From NCBI GenBank assembly GCA_020205615.1, contig CM035151.1, positions 15,788,322-15,852,321 of the forward strand: DNA of 64,000 nt. Reading direction: 5' to 3'. This DNA comes from Panax quinquefolius (lineage: Eukaryota; Streptophyta; Magnoliopsida; Apiales; Araliaceae). The notes below the pieces were generated by a model. That model was not told the origin of the DNA. It searched no databases and saw nothing but the letters and a program-made list of their open reading frames with translations. Positions 15,101-26,691 of the stretch are shown one piece after another (the stretch's first letter is position 1; the number at the start of each line of letters is the position of its first letter). The position numbers and the translations under genes were made by a program.

Positions 15101-16096
15101 TTTTAACGGTTCAAAATTTGTGGACATATACTCAACTTATATATGTATAACATATCCAAAAAATACAACGATCCAACTACGGATTAAAAATTATAACTCA
15201 CTTAATATATCTCAAAAACAACGATTTAATTTTTAATACCTTCATTCCGACAAAAATACCGATAAAATACCTCAACATTAATTCCTTCATTTATAACCAC
15301 ATAAATAAATCCATCATTTATATTCACATCAAATAAATATTTCTTATCATATATATCAATAATTAATTATTCACAAATAATATTACGTAATCACAATTAT
15401 GACAAATGACCGTAGTTTCCGGAAAGAGGGGCTTTCAATAAGAATTTCTCCTTCTTCGAGCGCAATTAGGTGACCAAACCTCTCCTCGATGTAACTTTCT
15501 AGACATTGCCAATAATGCTATCTAATAATATTATTCAAATAATATGAATTATTGATCCGATAATGAGAAATATTAAAAATGATAATTATCAAACAACAAT
15601 AATATAAAATATCAACGCAGCAATTATTGAATCAATAAAATAAAATATTGAGCAAGAATTATCGTAACAATTATCGAGTAGTGTCTTCACGTAAGAATCA
15701 ATAATCAAAAATATCGTGTAATAATGTGCTTCATCTGCAACAACAACAGCGTATTACTTTATTTTATCAACCGTATTCCAACAATGTTAATGGTAACGAT
15801 TACGCGTTATTTATAAAAACTTAATTTTGTCGTTTTCTTCATCCGACGCTTATTACATATATGGGCCCATAAATGGTCATTTGCGTCGTCGCATTTAATA
15901 TTCCTCAAGCGAAAGAATATTCCATGACCAAACGAATATTCCCCGACAACAATGAATATTTTATAACCACTTGTGTATTTTGAAAAAAAATTCATATATC
16001 ACCCTTAACTTTAACTTTTATCAATTTAACCATTTACTGAATAGTAATTATAAGAAAAATTGAATACTTTTATTTCATAAATTTCGGGGTCTTACA
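12170..16096 (-). mobile_element. Solo LTR, family C (chromovirus type), 3.9 kb
   Basis: Starts TGTGACAACCCCAAAATAGG and ends GGGGTCTTACA, so on the minus strand it runs TGTAAGACCCC...GTTGTCACA, like the other LTRs here. Perfect 5-bp target duplication GACTT (12165-12169 and 16097-16101). No internal region is attached, hence a solo LTR from LTR-LTR recombination. It contains a hairpin array (13320-13520), a GTGAATAGTAAC array (about 13880-13950), a segment shared with element A (about 14040-14370) and a minus-strand TATA box near 14880. Small open frames inside are not genes. Confidence 0.9.
14877..14888 (-). promoter_or_regulatory. TATA box in family C solo LTR
   Basis: On the minus strand this reads TCTATAAATAGA. 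The same sequence and setting occur in the LTRs at 31402, 42326, 49858 and 57910, marking the U3/R border. Confidence 0.55.
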
Positions 16097-16913
16097 GACT
16101 TGTTTCTACTTATTCTCATTTTATAGTGTTAACGCCAAGATCTTCTGCCACGTCCCAATCACGTGAGACGTCCGATCTGCATTATGCGATATACGATCAA
16201 CACACACAAAGCTTGATTTACCGGACTGTCGGAGGATAACTCCGGCGTAAGAGTCAAGACAAAGATCGCAAGGTTAACAATGGAGGATGTAAATTATCTA
16301 GCGTTCCGAGAAAGATAAAAATGTATGCGTACCTTCTGTTAGAAGACTCCCTTGCTAGGTTATACTCTCATGCTCGATTTTTTGTGCCACCAACCCTGAT
16401 TTGACACAGTCCCCCACTCCTTTATGGTCTCAGCCGGATGCATGCAGGCTGTCACATTTTTTCCACTTGACCTGCCGCCGGCCGGATAAAATCTCATTCA
16501 CATTAATGATCTGCAGACTTTTGGTCAACTGCTTTCCTTTTCATCATTACAAGTCAAAGGCTTAGATATAAAAAGATTTAATGGATCAATCCTTTGACCC
16601 AGCCCATCATTATGAGAATATAATAAAGGTAACATAAATATTAGGCTCAATGACTATAAAACTCAATAATAAAGGTCCAATAGGCTAATTAAATAGATAG
16701 GCCCAATCCGGTCGACCCAATAGAAGAAATATCATGACCCAACATATAAAAATCTTTATGAAAATTACAATTCAATAACTGTTTTATAGTCTTGATGACA
16801 TAAGAGAATTAGCCACATTGCTTCCCTTATTGGTTTGATCAACTGACGAAGAATTAACAAAACCCTCAATTACATGCCACAATATTAATTGTCTTTAATT
16901 AAGCATCAATATA

Positions 16914-16918
<5 letters not shown>

Positions 16919-16946
<28 letters not shown>
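16919..16946. repeat. (TA)n microsatellite
   Basis: Uninterrupted TA dinucleotide run of 28 bp. Confidence 0.95.
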
Positions 16947-16948
<2 letters not shown>

Positions 16949-17184
16949 ATTCTTTGTCCCCTTTAGAATATATACTTGTCCTACCTACGTGCTTGTATTT
17001 ATGTGCCCAACTCGTGCAATATAGGCCTCATCCTAATCTAAGATCATTATATTTGTCATTATCAAATTACTTTATTAATTCATCAATATCAAAGCACAAA
17101 TGCATTGGGTTAAATTCCTAAGATTATTTTTGGGCTCTAATTATCAGCAGACCATAATTATCAGCAGACCATAGAAAACATATC

Positions 17185-17187
<3 letters not shown>

Positions 17188-17221
<34 letters not shown>
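17188..17221. repeat. (TA)n microsatellite
   Basis: Uninterrupted TA run of about 34 bp. The YIYIYI peptide frames across it are artefacts. Confidence 0.95.
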
Positions 17222-17222
<1 letters not shown>

Positions 17223-18430
17223 CACTCCTTTTACTAAAAAGAAGGGAATTAACAAAGTGTAAATTAATATTGAATTTAGAATTACAAGCATGCATATCAT
17301 ATCCCAGCTAATAATGAAGACTATAAACATGGAAGTAGGTAATTGTTATCTTACCTAAACCAACTAACTACTTAGAATATTAATGAACAATCAAATAAAT
17401 CATACAAAAACTGTAGTTGTTAATTCTTTCTTGGATACTCTTTTGTTTGTCCCTTTCCCCGTCATATTATTAAAATTAAAAAAAAATGCCGGATGATCGA
17501 TGCTCGTCTTTTATTGTATCATGGCTACCTACCTTAATTATATATTTTCTTAGTTAATATTGCAAGTTTAGTTTGAGTTTTCAGTGTTCCTGCAAATTAA
17601 ATTCTTTTTGGACACTAGTTGGAGTTTATATATACTTGCTCTGTATTATGTTGTTGAGCTTTAATTTGGTGTAAGCTGCATGTTACAGTACCAACACATA
17701 TTCATGAACAATGGTATATAAACAGGTCAGTATATATTTATATATGTTCATTATTCTTCAATGTTTGGCATGCATGACCTTGGCTAAAATGAAAAGCTAA
17801 TAGCTAATTTTGGAGAACCTATACTATACGGCTGTCAAGTGAAAAAAATACTTGTGTATTTAAGTTACGTGTAATTTGTGGGATATATATATTGCATCTA
17901 TCTGGCTATAAAATGTGATTGTGAATCCAACTAGTAATAAAGGCTAATTGGATCGGTTCAACGTAGAATTATAATTAATAAATAAATAGAATATATGTCG
18001 AGGTTCGCTAATCTTAACCTATCAGTTCTCCAAGATCATGACTATGTTGTAACTGAATTTTTAATTATAATTATCATTTAATTAAATCGGATCAAGATTC
18101 ACCAGATTCACCCGTAGGCCGTAACTGTTACATATAGTACTTGATTAAAGATTTATGAATCCAATTTTTTTTAAGGGTTGGGATGGGGGAGCTAGGTTTA
18201 ACTCGATAAATCTTAAAACTTATCTACTTATTTGATCAGATATTTCTAGTTGTGTACACGTGCATGACTGCATGATCAGGACAGTGCATTACTATTATGG
18301 ACTATCATATATATTTTCTATACAATGCATTTGGTTTTGGCAGTATACAAGATACAACCGACAATAATATACACAGTATACAGTTTCCAATTTGCACCCA
18401 ATCTTACGCAAAAATTATTGTCTTTGCACC

Positions 18431-18433
<3 letters not shown>

Positions 18434-18486
<53 letters not shown>
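18434..18486. repeat. (TA)n microsatellite
   Basis: Uninterrupted TA run of about 53 bp. Confidence 0.95.
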
Positions 18487-18488
<2 letters not shown>

Positions 18489-18993
18489 TGAAATGGGAAG
18501 GTAGATCATATATTGCTGTTTTATAGCTCACAAACAATACAGAAAATCGAGACAATAGAGAAAATAGAGCGAGAAACTTCGTCATAAAGGGACAATATAT
18601 AGGATTAGGCTCCCCAACATGTTAAAATCTCAAAACCTGAAAGTTGTCTGGACTCTCTACGGACCAGAAACAAAATTGAGGACAATTTAATAAACTCCAA
18701 TATTAATTTATTTTTAAATCAACCAATAGAAGCTGATCAGCAATAAACATATATTTCCAAGAAAACACATTTAGCCAAACAAGGGAAAAACATTCTTTAC
18801 TGGCATAACATTTTAAATTCATGCATACAATACGTTAGAAAAAATTACATGCATCGATGCAATATTCACGTCCCACGCTTTTCTTGGTTTAGTGTAATTC
18901 TAATACATATTCGGCTTTTGTCTTTATAGAGGAAATTAAACATATATCTTTTTCACACAAGACAAACTAATTAAAATATAAAAAATAAATATA

Positions 18994-19578
18994 TTACACC
19001 AACCGTTGTGAGGTGGTGGAATGATGGCGGTCTTCGATTCTCCGGCAACTTTCCGATAACATGAGGGAAATGATAAGATCGGAAAAAGCTTTGATAATGA
19101 ATTTGTGGGTGTGTTTAGGGTTAAGGGTTAAGTAACAAAGTAGAAGCTCGTGCAAGAAGTCCCAATCCGCCTTTACGTCTGTTAACTCACGTGCTTCCAC
19201 CATCTCTTGCATTGATTTTCGGAAATCTTGAAAAGGGTCCGGCGAGTAGGTCTGGACAGCGACGCTGCCGGCGACTAGGGTATTGTCGTCGGGGTCAAGA
19301 GGGGAATGGAAGATGGAGTTGGAGTGGCCGGGGGAGGAGAAAAAGAAGCGCTGGGAGGCGAAGACGGTGGCAAAGTCGGGAAGAGAGTACTCGTCGGTGT
19401 ATTCGGAGGAATTGGAGGTGGATGTGGTGAGATCATGATCGAGGGAATTGAAGTTATTGATTAGGGTTGTTGTTGGATTTTGGGGTTGTTTTGAGGAAGG
19501 TGGCGGGGGAAGATTGATTACGGGAAAGCATTTGAATTTTGAGAAGCATAGGTAGTTTTTCCATGAGAAGATAAACAT
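18994..19578 (-). CDS. OFP11: OVATE family protein (plant-specific transcriptional repressor), OFP11-like
   Basis: Intronless 194-codon gene. OVATE family proteins are plant regulators that bind TALE homeodomain and TRM proteins and affect organ shape. The defining OVATE domain is at residues about 106-172: DPFQDFRKSMQEMVEAREL, then DWDFLHELLLCYLTLNPKH and HKFIIKAFSDLIISLM. The N-terminal 100 residues are low-complexity (PPPPSSK, Ser/Thr/Asn/Asp runs), as is normal for the family. The N-terminus MFIFSWKNYLCFSKFKCF is basic and Cys/Phe-rich. The 5' UTR is GA-rich and a 43-bp (TA)n tract sits about 70 bp upstream of the ATG. The position matches At4g14860 (OFP11), which is why I use that name; domain evidence alone only gives OFP. 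Confidence 0.93.
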   Translation of the reverse strand: MFIFSWKNYLCFSKFKCFPVINLPPPPSSKQPQNPTTTLINNFNSLDHDLTTSTSNSSEYTDEYSLPDFATVFASQRFFFSSPGHSNSIFHSPLDPDDNTLVAGSVAVQTYSPDPFQDFRKSMQEMVEARELTDVKADWDFLHELLLCYLTLNPKHTHKFIIKAFSDLIISLMLSESCRRIEDRHHSTTSQRLV

Positions 19579-19645
19579 TTCTTAGTTTTTCTTGTAGAGG
19601 GAGAGAGAAGAGAGGAGAGATTAGACAATTTTTGTCTTAGTTGAT

Positions 19646-19648
<3 letters not shown>

Positions 19649-19691
<43 letters not shown>
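19649..19691. repeat. (TA)n microsatellite in OVATE gene promoter
   Basis: TA run of about 43 bp, 71 bp upstream of the OVATE gene ATG, in the place where a TATA box would be expected. Confidence 0.95.
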
Positions 19692-19693
<2 letters not shown>

Positions 19694-20181
19694 TGTAACT
19701 CGCTCGTCAGTATATATGTTTACTTGACATACATGTTATATAATACAATTAAATAAAATTTTATCTAGAGATACACTAAATAAAGTTGCCTAGATATATT
19801 TGATTTTTGATTAAAATTGACAAGTCGATCTCAAAGATTTACAAAAAAATGTTGCACCTCTATATATAACAGAAACACCTTTAATTTGTTGTTTACCTAA
19901 TGCGTGTTTAATCTGTTTTCGCATTGCTTTATTTTGTTTGTGTAGAGTACCTATATATATACCCCATCCATCTCTTAATATATATCATATTTAATATTAA
20001 AAAATTTCAAACAATAAATATTAATAGAGAAAAATATTTTTTTTTAAATAACATTTAAAAAATAACGAAAGGAGTAAGCTAGTACTGTTGAGTGTTGTGT
20101 TTTGTGCATGTTCGAAGGGGCAACCTCTCAATTCTCATGTATCGTTGAGATGATTTTGAAAATGGTATGCAAAGCGGATCC

Positions 20182-20308
20182 GGTTAGTATGAAGTTTATT
20201 TTTAAATAAATTAGTCAATTGATCAATAAAATATTAACACACATAAAATTTTATTTACATGTCAATACTTTATTAACTAATTTACTCAAAAATAAACTTC
20301 ATCCTAAC
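20182..20308. mobile_element. Fold-back MITE, copy 4
   Basis: Same family as 8909-9042: GGTTAGTATGAAGTTTATTT on the left (preceded by GCGGATCC), inverted AATAAACTTCATCCTAAC on the right. More diverged in the loop. Confidence 0.8.
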
Positions 20309-20442
20309 TACTGTAATGCATAAGAATATCATTGCAAAAGCAACGTCAGGTCGAGTTTATTTAATTATAGTACGACCCTGTAGGCTGTAGTTAACAACTC
20401 TTTCTGGCCCATAATTAATAATGCCATCAAGTACAATAATAT

Positions 20443-20480
20443 ACTCCCTCCCTCCGTCTCAAAAGAAGACACGATTATAT
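20443..20480. mobile_element. Possible Stowaway-like MITE end
   Basis: TACTCCCTCCCTCCGTCTC is the classic Stowaway terminus with its TA target. The matching right end was not found, so only the end is marked. Confidence 0.35.
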
Positions 20481-22609
20481 TTTTCACAAAATTAAAAAAA
20501 ATATATGAAAGAAAATAGAGTAAAAAATTTAAATTTATTATATAAAGTGATGAGTAATTTTTTTTATATATATTAATAAATTTTACTAAATGACATACTT
20601 ATTTTTCATTTTATATAATTAGTCCATATTAAGATTCATTTAGACTTATCACTTGTCTAAATATTATATAATATAATTAAATGTTGCTAAGGAGAAAAAT
20701 TAGTAGTTTAAAAATATGATTTTAAATAAGACTCTAATTTACGTATGTAAATGTTTACTTAGAAAATAAAAAATGAAAACTCAAATTGAGTAGTTTTTCC
20801 TATACATATATGAACCACACTTTACATTATCCAATCATTTCGATTTTCTATACATTAAAGTTAGTAGAACCTCGTAATTATTTAACCAAAAAGTTTCAGT
20901 CATTACCAAAGCTTTAATTTGTTTTGCTAGTCGAGGAAATAATCCCATCAAATATAAAAATATATTCAATGAAACATTTCATTATAGTAACTAGTTGATA
21001 TTATGTTTTTAAAAGATATACAAGCATAGATAAAGAGAGTTTTGTGTAGGTAACTTTACCTTTTATTTGCTTTACCTATCTTACAATGTACGAATGTAAG
21101 GTAAGATGGTGTTTGATAAAATTGAGTAATTAAAATTTGAATGGTTAATATATATATATATTTTAATAAATTAGATTATCCGATTTAAATAATATTTAAA
21201 TCTAAAAAACTGTTTGATAACTAAAAAGTGTAAAAATCTAAATGACACTATTTTACCATTTTAATCCTATGAATTATTTAAAAAAATTATTTGAATAATC
21301 TTAAAATTTGAAATTGAAAGAGTACAAAATTTATTGAGATTATTTTTGTCCATAATTTTAAATAAACTATTAAGAGACAACTCTTAATAGTTAGAATTTG
21401 AATTTGTCTTAGCGATTAAGAGACAAAAAATAATAATTTATCAAATAAAATTTATTTCTGATCGAATCAAAGACGAATAAATTAAAAAACATTCAAACAC
21501 AAACAAACAACGCAAAATACCTACTATATCTGATCAGAGGTTTTACTTCTGGTACCCATGCACCTAGCTAGCTAGTTCTCTACTCCATTTGAATTCTAGT
21601 GCATTGAATCACTTGGAAAAGAATAAGATTCCTCCCACTCCTCCTAGTCCTAGTACCATTAATTTAACCATATATATATGTCCCACATTATTTACATTTT
21701 TACTTTTTATCATATACATCACATATAAGTCATCATTGGTCAAATTCATATATTATAATTGTACCCACCTGGTACACCTTAAGATGTGTAGACTGCAGAT
21801 TGTACATTTTTCATGTTGCCTGCTAAACTCTAGCATATATCCTTCCCATGTAATAACCTTTAAATTTTGATGATTTAATTTGTTACACATATACATGCAT
21901 TCATGTGCATTGCTGTATATATATAAAAGAACAATTTTCAATGTTTTTTTATATATAAATTTCTTTTTTTAAAATCAAACAAACACTAATTATCCAAGGA
22001 ACTTGTCCATCTTCAGTTCAGCCGGTTCAGATGAGTCTTGTGACTTTCCTTTTAAATTTCAAATACATGTATGTTGCAGAGTTGGGTACACTTGCTAGTT
22101 CTCAGAAGTAGTACTACTGCCTTACATTTGTAGTATCAAATTATTGGAGTTATATGTATTTTATGTACCACAAGACACATTTGAGTTTGACCAACTCTCA
22201 TCACATTTGTCTCTCCTTGAGAAAAATCATATGCTTGTTATCCTGCATTTGAACATCGACCTAATGACTAGTGCTAGCAAACGAATCGAAACGAATCGAG
22301 GTTTTAGTATGATGGTTAAGACTAAGGTCATGTAGCAGTTCTATATGAACTCCAATGATGATACAAATTGTACAGATATTTTTTTATGTCCATTATCAGA
22401 TATGGTGTATGCTTAGATTAGTTATAAATTAAAAAATAAAAGTAAAATGGAAAAAGATATATATGAACTTTAACATATTCATAATTGTAAATATCTTACA
22501 TAGCATTCTCCTTCTTACCCATTGGCACAGTGTTTCGATTTACATTACTTCAGTACATACATTAAACAACCTTGCATACATAAAACAGCCCAATCTACTT
22601 TTCTGGAGC

Positions 22610-23544
22610 TTACTGACTAGAAACCTCCAAACCATTACCTGCAAATCAAGATTGGGAATACATATTCCAAGAATGTAACTTGGTCAAATATTATGCAGTG
22701 AAAATCTCAGAAAAGATAAAAGGGTAATCACAACTTCCAGGCATAATATGAAAATCAACATTTGTAATGAGCTAAATATTAAAGATTCAACATACTAAGA
22801 TAGAAGAATCTTGGAACAAATGGATCCATAAATTGAACAAATCATCCATTTTGTGAACTTTAAACTACTTTTTGGCCAGGGAAAATGCATTAATAGAAGG
22901 CAAAACTAACCATCAGGATCAAAGAAGAATACTTGCTTGGTCTTTCCATTTGGTTGAGTTCTCTCATGTGTCTCAATTCCTTTTTCCTGCACAGCACAAC
23001 TATGTATATCATAACAAAGTATGAAAAAATAGCCTTTTAAGCTAAATACAAAGTTAGAATGTTAAATTAAGAGATTTCAATAGTAGATACCATTTTTCGA
23101 CCCATATTTACATTATCTTTTATTTTTACATTATGTATCTTTACATTATCTTTTATTTTTACATTATGTATTTATAAAATAAATTTATCTTTTATTCAGA
23201 CTTATCTTATCATTATCTTTTATTTTTACATTATGTATCTTTACATTATCTTTTATTTTTTACATTATGTATACCTAAAAATAAACTCATCTTTACATTA
23301 TAGCCATATATGGTTGAGATTTACACTGCCGCCATGTACTGTAGAAAGCCAGATATATGTATTAAATAGTAGGGGCGATAATGTAAAAAGCCTAAAGACA
23401 AAAGGAAAAGGGATCGCCGCCATGTCAGTAGTGTGTGGCAGTGTGGAATTTTTGACCAATCTAAGCTATTAAATATCTAGATCAACGGATGGGAGTTTGT
23501 TTTTTGAATGTTGTCCGTAGCAAACGCTTGCCACGGATGATTAC

Positions 23545-23597
<53 letters not shown>

Positions 23598-23766
23598 GTA
23601 AAGAGAGTGTGTCTTAGACACACACACTAGCTTCATGTGTCCTATTATTTGAAGGATTTTATTAAGGGCAATTTTGGCACTTCACCATTTTCATTAATGG
23701 CTATTTTGACATTTCACCATTTTATTAATCAAAACTACATCATATTAAGTGCACATACTCCCTTCT

Positions 23767-23839
<73 letters not shown>

Positions 23840-25513
23840 TTAGCTACCAAAACAATGATTAGTATTCTTTTTACCAGTACATCCTCAATCAACATTCAAT
23901 TCTCTAGGCATAATATCTTACCATTAAAATATATTATTTGCTAACGTAGTACTGATGTTTTTGTTGTGAAGATAGATTTTGACACTCACCTTCTACGAAA
24001 CAAATGGTGCCAAAAAAGTAGTAAAGAGATAGTAAACTTCCGATAATCAAATCCACAATGCTTTCAACTCGTATGTATTCTATTCAGTGTGACCATATAT
24101 TTTCTGAAAATAGGAACGCTGATTGAAAATTATTTGTAACATAATTGATAAATTAGTTGGTTTAAGTAATTATGGTTACTTCCATTGTTAAATTTGTAGT
24201 CGTAGTAATAGTTGTCATCCAAGACTTAAAAAAATAGAGTTGTAATCTCTAATTTTGTGCTCAATAAAGCTTCATCCTTTTGTGTGCTTCCAATTCCTTT
24301 CGAGGATACATAGAACACTAGAAATAGTTGGAGTCGAAGACCTATAAATAATAGATAAAGACGTTACCATTTCTAATTAGTCTGCAAAAAGAGCAAGCAT
24401 TACAAAAGCTTCTTCATTTAAAAATGCTTTAATACAGATATACATAAGAAGTTATAACTAATTTAGGTACTTTTAGCATCAAGGTTGCTATATCAGTCTA
24501 TATGCATCGATAATGCATGACACTACCGTGCAAGCTAATGAATTATAATAGGAATACCCAAAAAAGGCAATATCACCATACAAAATTAAATTATCATGTC
24601 TAATTCAAAAGAAAACCCAAGCCAAAATTTAAATTTAAAATCCCAATATAAGGGCTTTGTTTTTCCTGATAATCCTAGTAACAGCAGACGTATACAGGAA
24701 CTTTGAAGTCACATAATTCTTTACTGCGATAACTTTTCCTCTAAGATAAGTATAAGGAGAAAAACTAGGATAGGGTGCTCCCAAAAACAATCCACCTAAT
24801 AGATTTTTTTTAACCATATTAGGTTGTTAATTTATCATTTTCAATTTAATGAGATGTAAGAAAAACTGCAACCTGAACTAGCACATCCAACAAATTTAAA
24901 TGCCATAAAAACCATATAAAGTCTGCATATCCAACAAAATATATATAATACACTCACATACACCTTCCCATTCCTTCATTGAATAAATAGTACGACGATT
25001 GTGCAATGTTTCAAATCAGGAAAACTTGGTATAACTTTCAATGTCCAATCTATTAAGCTAAGGTAGTAGCATATTATACTCGACACAAAAAAAAATCTCA
25101 AACATGATTGTGAAACTAAATTTAAGTATAAATAAGAAATTCAACTTGAGTAGTTTCAGAATTAATGTGCTCACAAATAAGTATCTATAAATTAGGTAGG
25201 GAGGGAGGAGGGAGAGAAACCTTGAGGGCCTCAACAAAAGATTCGAAATTGGAGACAGAGAAACAGATATGGTGACCTCTGGGGAGATTACTAGGATCGG
25301 AAACGGCTGAGGTGGCGCTCCAGGGCCCTTCTGGAAGCTTGGTAACAGGGTTCCTCTCGATGAGATGGAGATAGAAAAAAGGGGAAAGCTTGAGCCATAT
25401 TACCTCAAATTCAAATTTTGGACTCTCTATCTGCTCAAACCCCAATATCTACAAAGTCCCCATTAAACCAAACACTAATTATCTCTCAGTAAATAAAGCT
25501 TTTTGAGTGTGTT

Positions 25514-25562
<49 letters not shown>

Positions 25563-25687
25563 AGAAATAATGGAGTAATGATAAAGAAAAAGAGAGTGAA
25601 TACCTCCTGGTAGAATTGAGCAAGACGTTTGATATCGGAGGATTCTCTTGCGACGTGGTTGAGGCGAGCTCCTTTTGCCGCCGCCAT
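22610..25687 (-). CDS. Glyoxalase I / VOC-superfamily small protein, four exons
   Basis: Single-domain vicinal-oxygen-chelate protein, 138 residues, close to Arabidopsis At2g32090. Exons on the minus strand: 25604-25687, 25221-25448, 22911-22986 and 22610-22638 (29 nt). Joined, they start MAAAKGARLNHVARESSDIK and end DPDGNGLEVSSQ. Candidate metal/active-site residues of the fold are His in LNHVARE, His in FYLHLIERN or GHHICFSV, and Glu in NGLEV. Substrate unknown; proteins of this group are not proven lactoylglutathione lyases. Without the 29-nt exon the frame would stop at DPDG and lose the last strand and its Glu, so the micro-exon (acceptor TTTGCAG, phase 1) is needed. No transit peptide is obvious. 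This gene is not part of the Arabidopsis syntenic run. Intron 2 is 2.2 kb and full of repeats. Confidence 0.92.
23105..23280. repeat. AT-rich tandem repeat, unit about 33 bp
   Basis: TTTACATTATCTTTTATTTT followed by TACATTATGTAT, repeated about four to five times with a diverged middle copy. It lies in intron 2 of the glyoxalase gene. Confidence 0.75.
23552..23595. repeat. (TA)n microsatellite
   Basis: TA run of about 44 bp in intron 2 of the glyoxalase gene. Confidence 0.95.
23596..23769. mobile_element. Possible small element inserted in a (TA)n tract
   Basis: A 174-bp non-TA segment (GGGTAAAGAGAGTGTGTCTT ... CTCCCTTCTCCC) bordered on both sides by long (TA)n tracts. This is what a Micron-type element inserted in a TA microsatellite would look like. 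A short hairpin GTGTCTTAGACACAC is near the left edge. Its mobile nature is inferred from the flanks only. Confidence 0.35.
23771..23832. repeat. (TA)n microsatellite
   Basis: TA run of about 62 bp, the longest in the window, in intron 2 of the glyoxalase gene. Confidence 0.95.
25516..25559. repeat. (TA)n microsatellite in glyoxalase intron 1
   Basis: TA run of about 44 bp filling more than a quarter of the 155-bp first intron (25449-25603). Confidence 0.95.
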
Positions 25688-26090
25688 TTTTTGGACTTTG
25701 AAGATGAATTCTCTCTGTTCCCTTCTGGTCTATTCTACACCTTCCGAATGGAATTTTTATATATCCGGGTCGGGTACCTTGTTTATTTTGCCGACCTTGT
25801 TCAATTTCGTTGGCTCATTTTAAACCGGAAATAAATCAAGATAAGTGAAAAGGAAAACAAAAATGATGTAAAAATTAAAATGAATATACTTCTCCCTTAG
25901 AAAAGATATAAAAAAGCATCTCAGCACATTGAAATCATTTTGGGACATTTTTTTGTTGAAAACCAGTGTGATTCATTTAAATTAACCTTAGTGTAATATT
26001 TTGTAGATAATATTATTATTTAATTCATTTTAGTTTTGAAAGTTTCTGGACTTGAGCAATCGAAATTTCGTACTTATGAACATGTATTTT

Positions 26091-26203
26091 CTTCATTTTT
26101 TTTTTTGCTAATTTGGAGGTGGAGGTGGAGGTGGAATCCAGAACCTCTTGCAAACCTGGGTACCAACTGAGCTAATGCTAGTTGGTTTAAAAAAATCATT
26201 CAA
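26091..26203 (-). mobile_element. tRNA-derived SINE with 12-bp target duplication
   Basis: On the minus strand the head carries an A-box-like TAGCTCAGTTGG (26163-26174) and a B-box-like GGTTCTGGATTCC (26133-26145). A CCACCT repeat follows, then a tail of 11 A (26096-26106). Both sides are flanked by AACATGTATTTT (26079-26090 and 26204-26215), a perfect 12-bp target duplication as made by LINE machinery. About 113 bp, so short for plant SINEs. Not a tRNA gene: the anticodon arm and acceptor stem are not formed. Confidence 0.75.
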
Positions 26204-26314
26204 AACATGTATTTTGTATTGGAGCAAATATTTTCAAAGAATAAAGAATTCAATAGTGAAATAAACTTGCAAAGTTTATACTTTTTGTAGTGATGCTTTA
26301 GGGAGTGGACGAGT

Positions 26315-26432
26315 GGTTGAAGTTAATTTTGGTCAATTGATCAATACAGTGTTGACACGCACGTATGAGGTGATATTTTCTTTTGCGTGTCAACACTGAT
26401 CAATTGACCAACTTATCATGAAATATTTCATG
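26315..26432. mobile_element. Fold-back MITE, copy 5 (diverged)
   Basis: Shares the core TTGGTCAATTGATCAATA...GTGTTGACACG with its inverse TGTCAACACTGATCAATTGACC. The outer arms are eroded. Confidence 0.65.
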
Positions 26433-26545
26433 GGATGCTTTATAAGTAGTCCTAGTCCCCATTGTGTGTGCGTTGTTACCCGACAAACCGAAGAATATAT
26501 ACTTACTCTGAAACATTTATACTTGATATCTCCATTACAATATGT

Positions 26546-26691
26546 TGCATTTGGATTGGAGTAATGAAGATGAGAATGAAATGATTGTGTTGTGTTTGGT
26601 TCATTGGGAGAACATAATAGAATAACTCATTCCAACTAGAATGGAATGAATTATTCTACTTTTCATTCCATTCATTCAATCCAAACGTGCA
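26546..26691. mobile_element. MITE, about 146 bp
   Basis: The left end TGCATTTGGATTGGAGTAAT and the right end ATTCAATCCAAACGTGCA are inverted repeats. The interior (GAATGAAA, TTCATTCC words) also folds back. Resembles Harbinger/hAT-type MITEs; the superfamily is unsure. Confidence 0.6.

Larger units (their letters stand above)
16097..18993. other. Intergenic region, solo LTR to OVATE gene
   Basis: About 2.9 kb without a recognisable gene, holding three (TA)n tracts. 16130-16500 is GC-richer (CACGTGAGACG, CCGGCCGG words) and may be a remnant of an unidentified element. The rest is AT-rich and featureless to me. Confidence 0.5.
19692..22609. other. Intergenic region, OVATE to glyoxalase gene
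   Basis: About 2.9 kb, AT-rich. Contains MITE copy 4 (20182-20308) and, from about 20443, a CTCCCTCCGTCTC end like that of Stowaway elements whose other end I cannot place. No gene is supported; short frames (21589-21870, 22144-22335) have no family resemblance. Confidence 0.5.

Noticed and set aside
18297..18509. Frames with YIYIYIYI runs here and at 17124-17330 and 23637-23843
   Set aside because: Translation of (TA)n microsatellites.
19191..19430. 79-codon Arg-rich plus-strand frame
   Set aside because: Antisense shadow of the OVATE gene.
26091..26203. tRNA gene
   Set aside because: Box-like motifs are present, but no acceptor stem or anticodon arm forms, and an A tail and target duplications mark a SINE.
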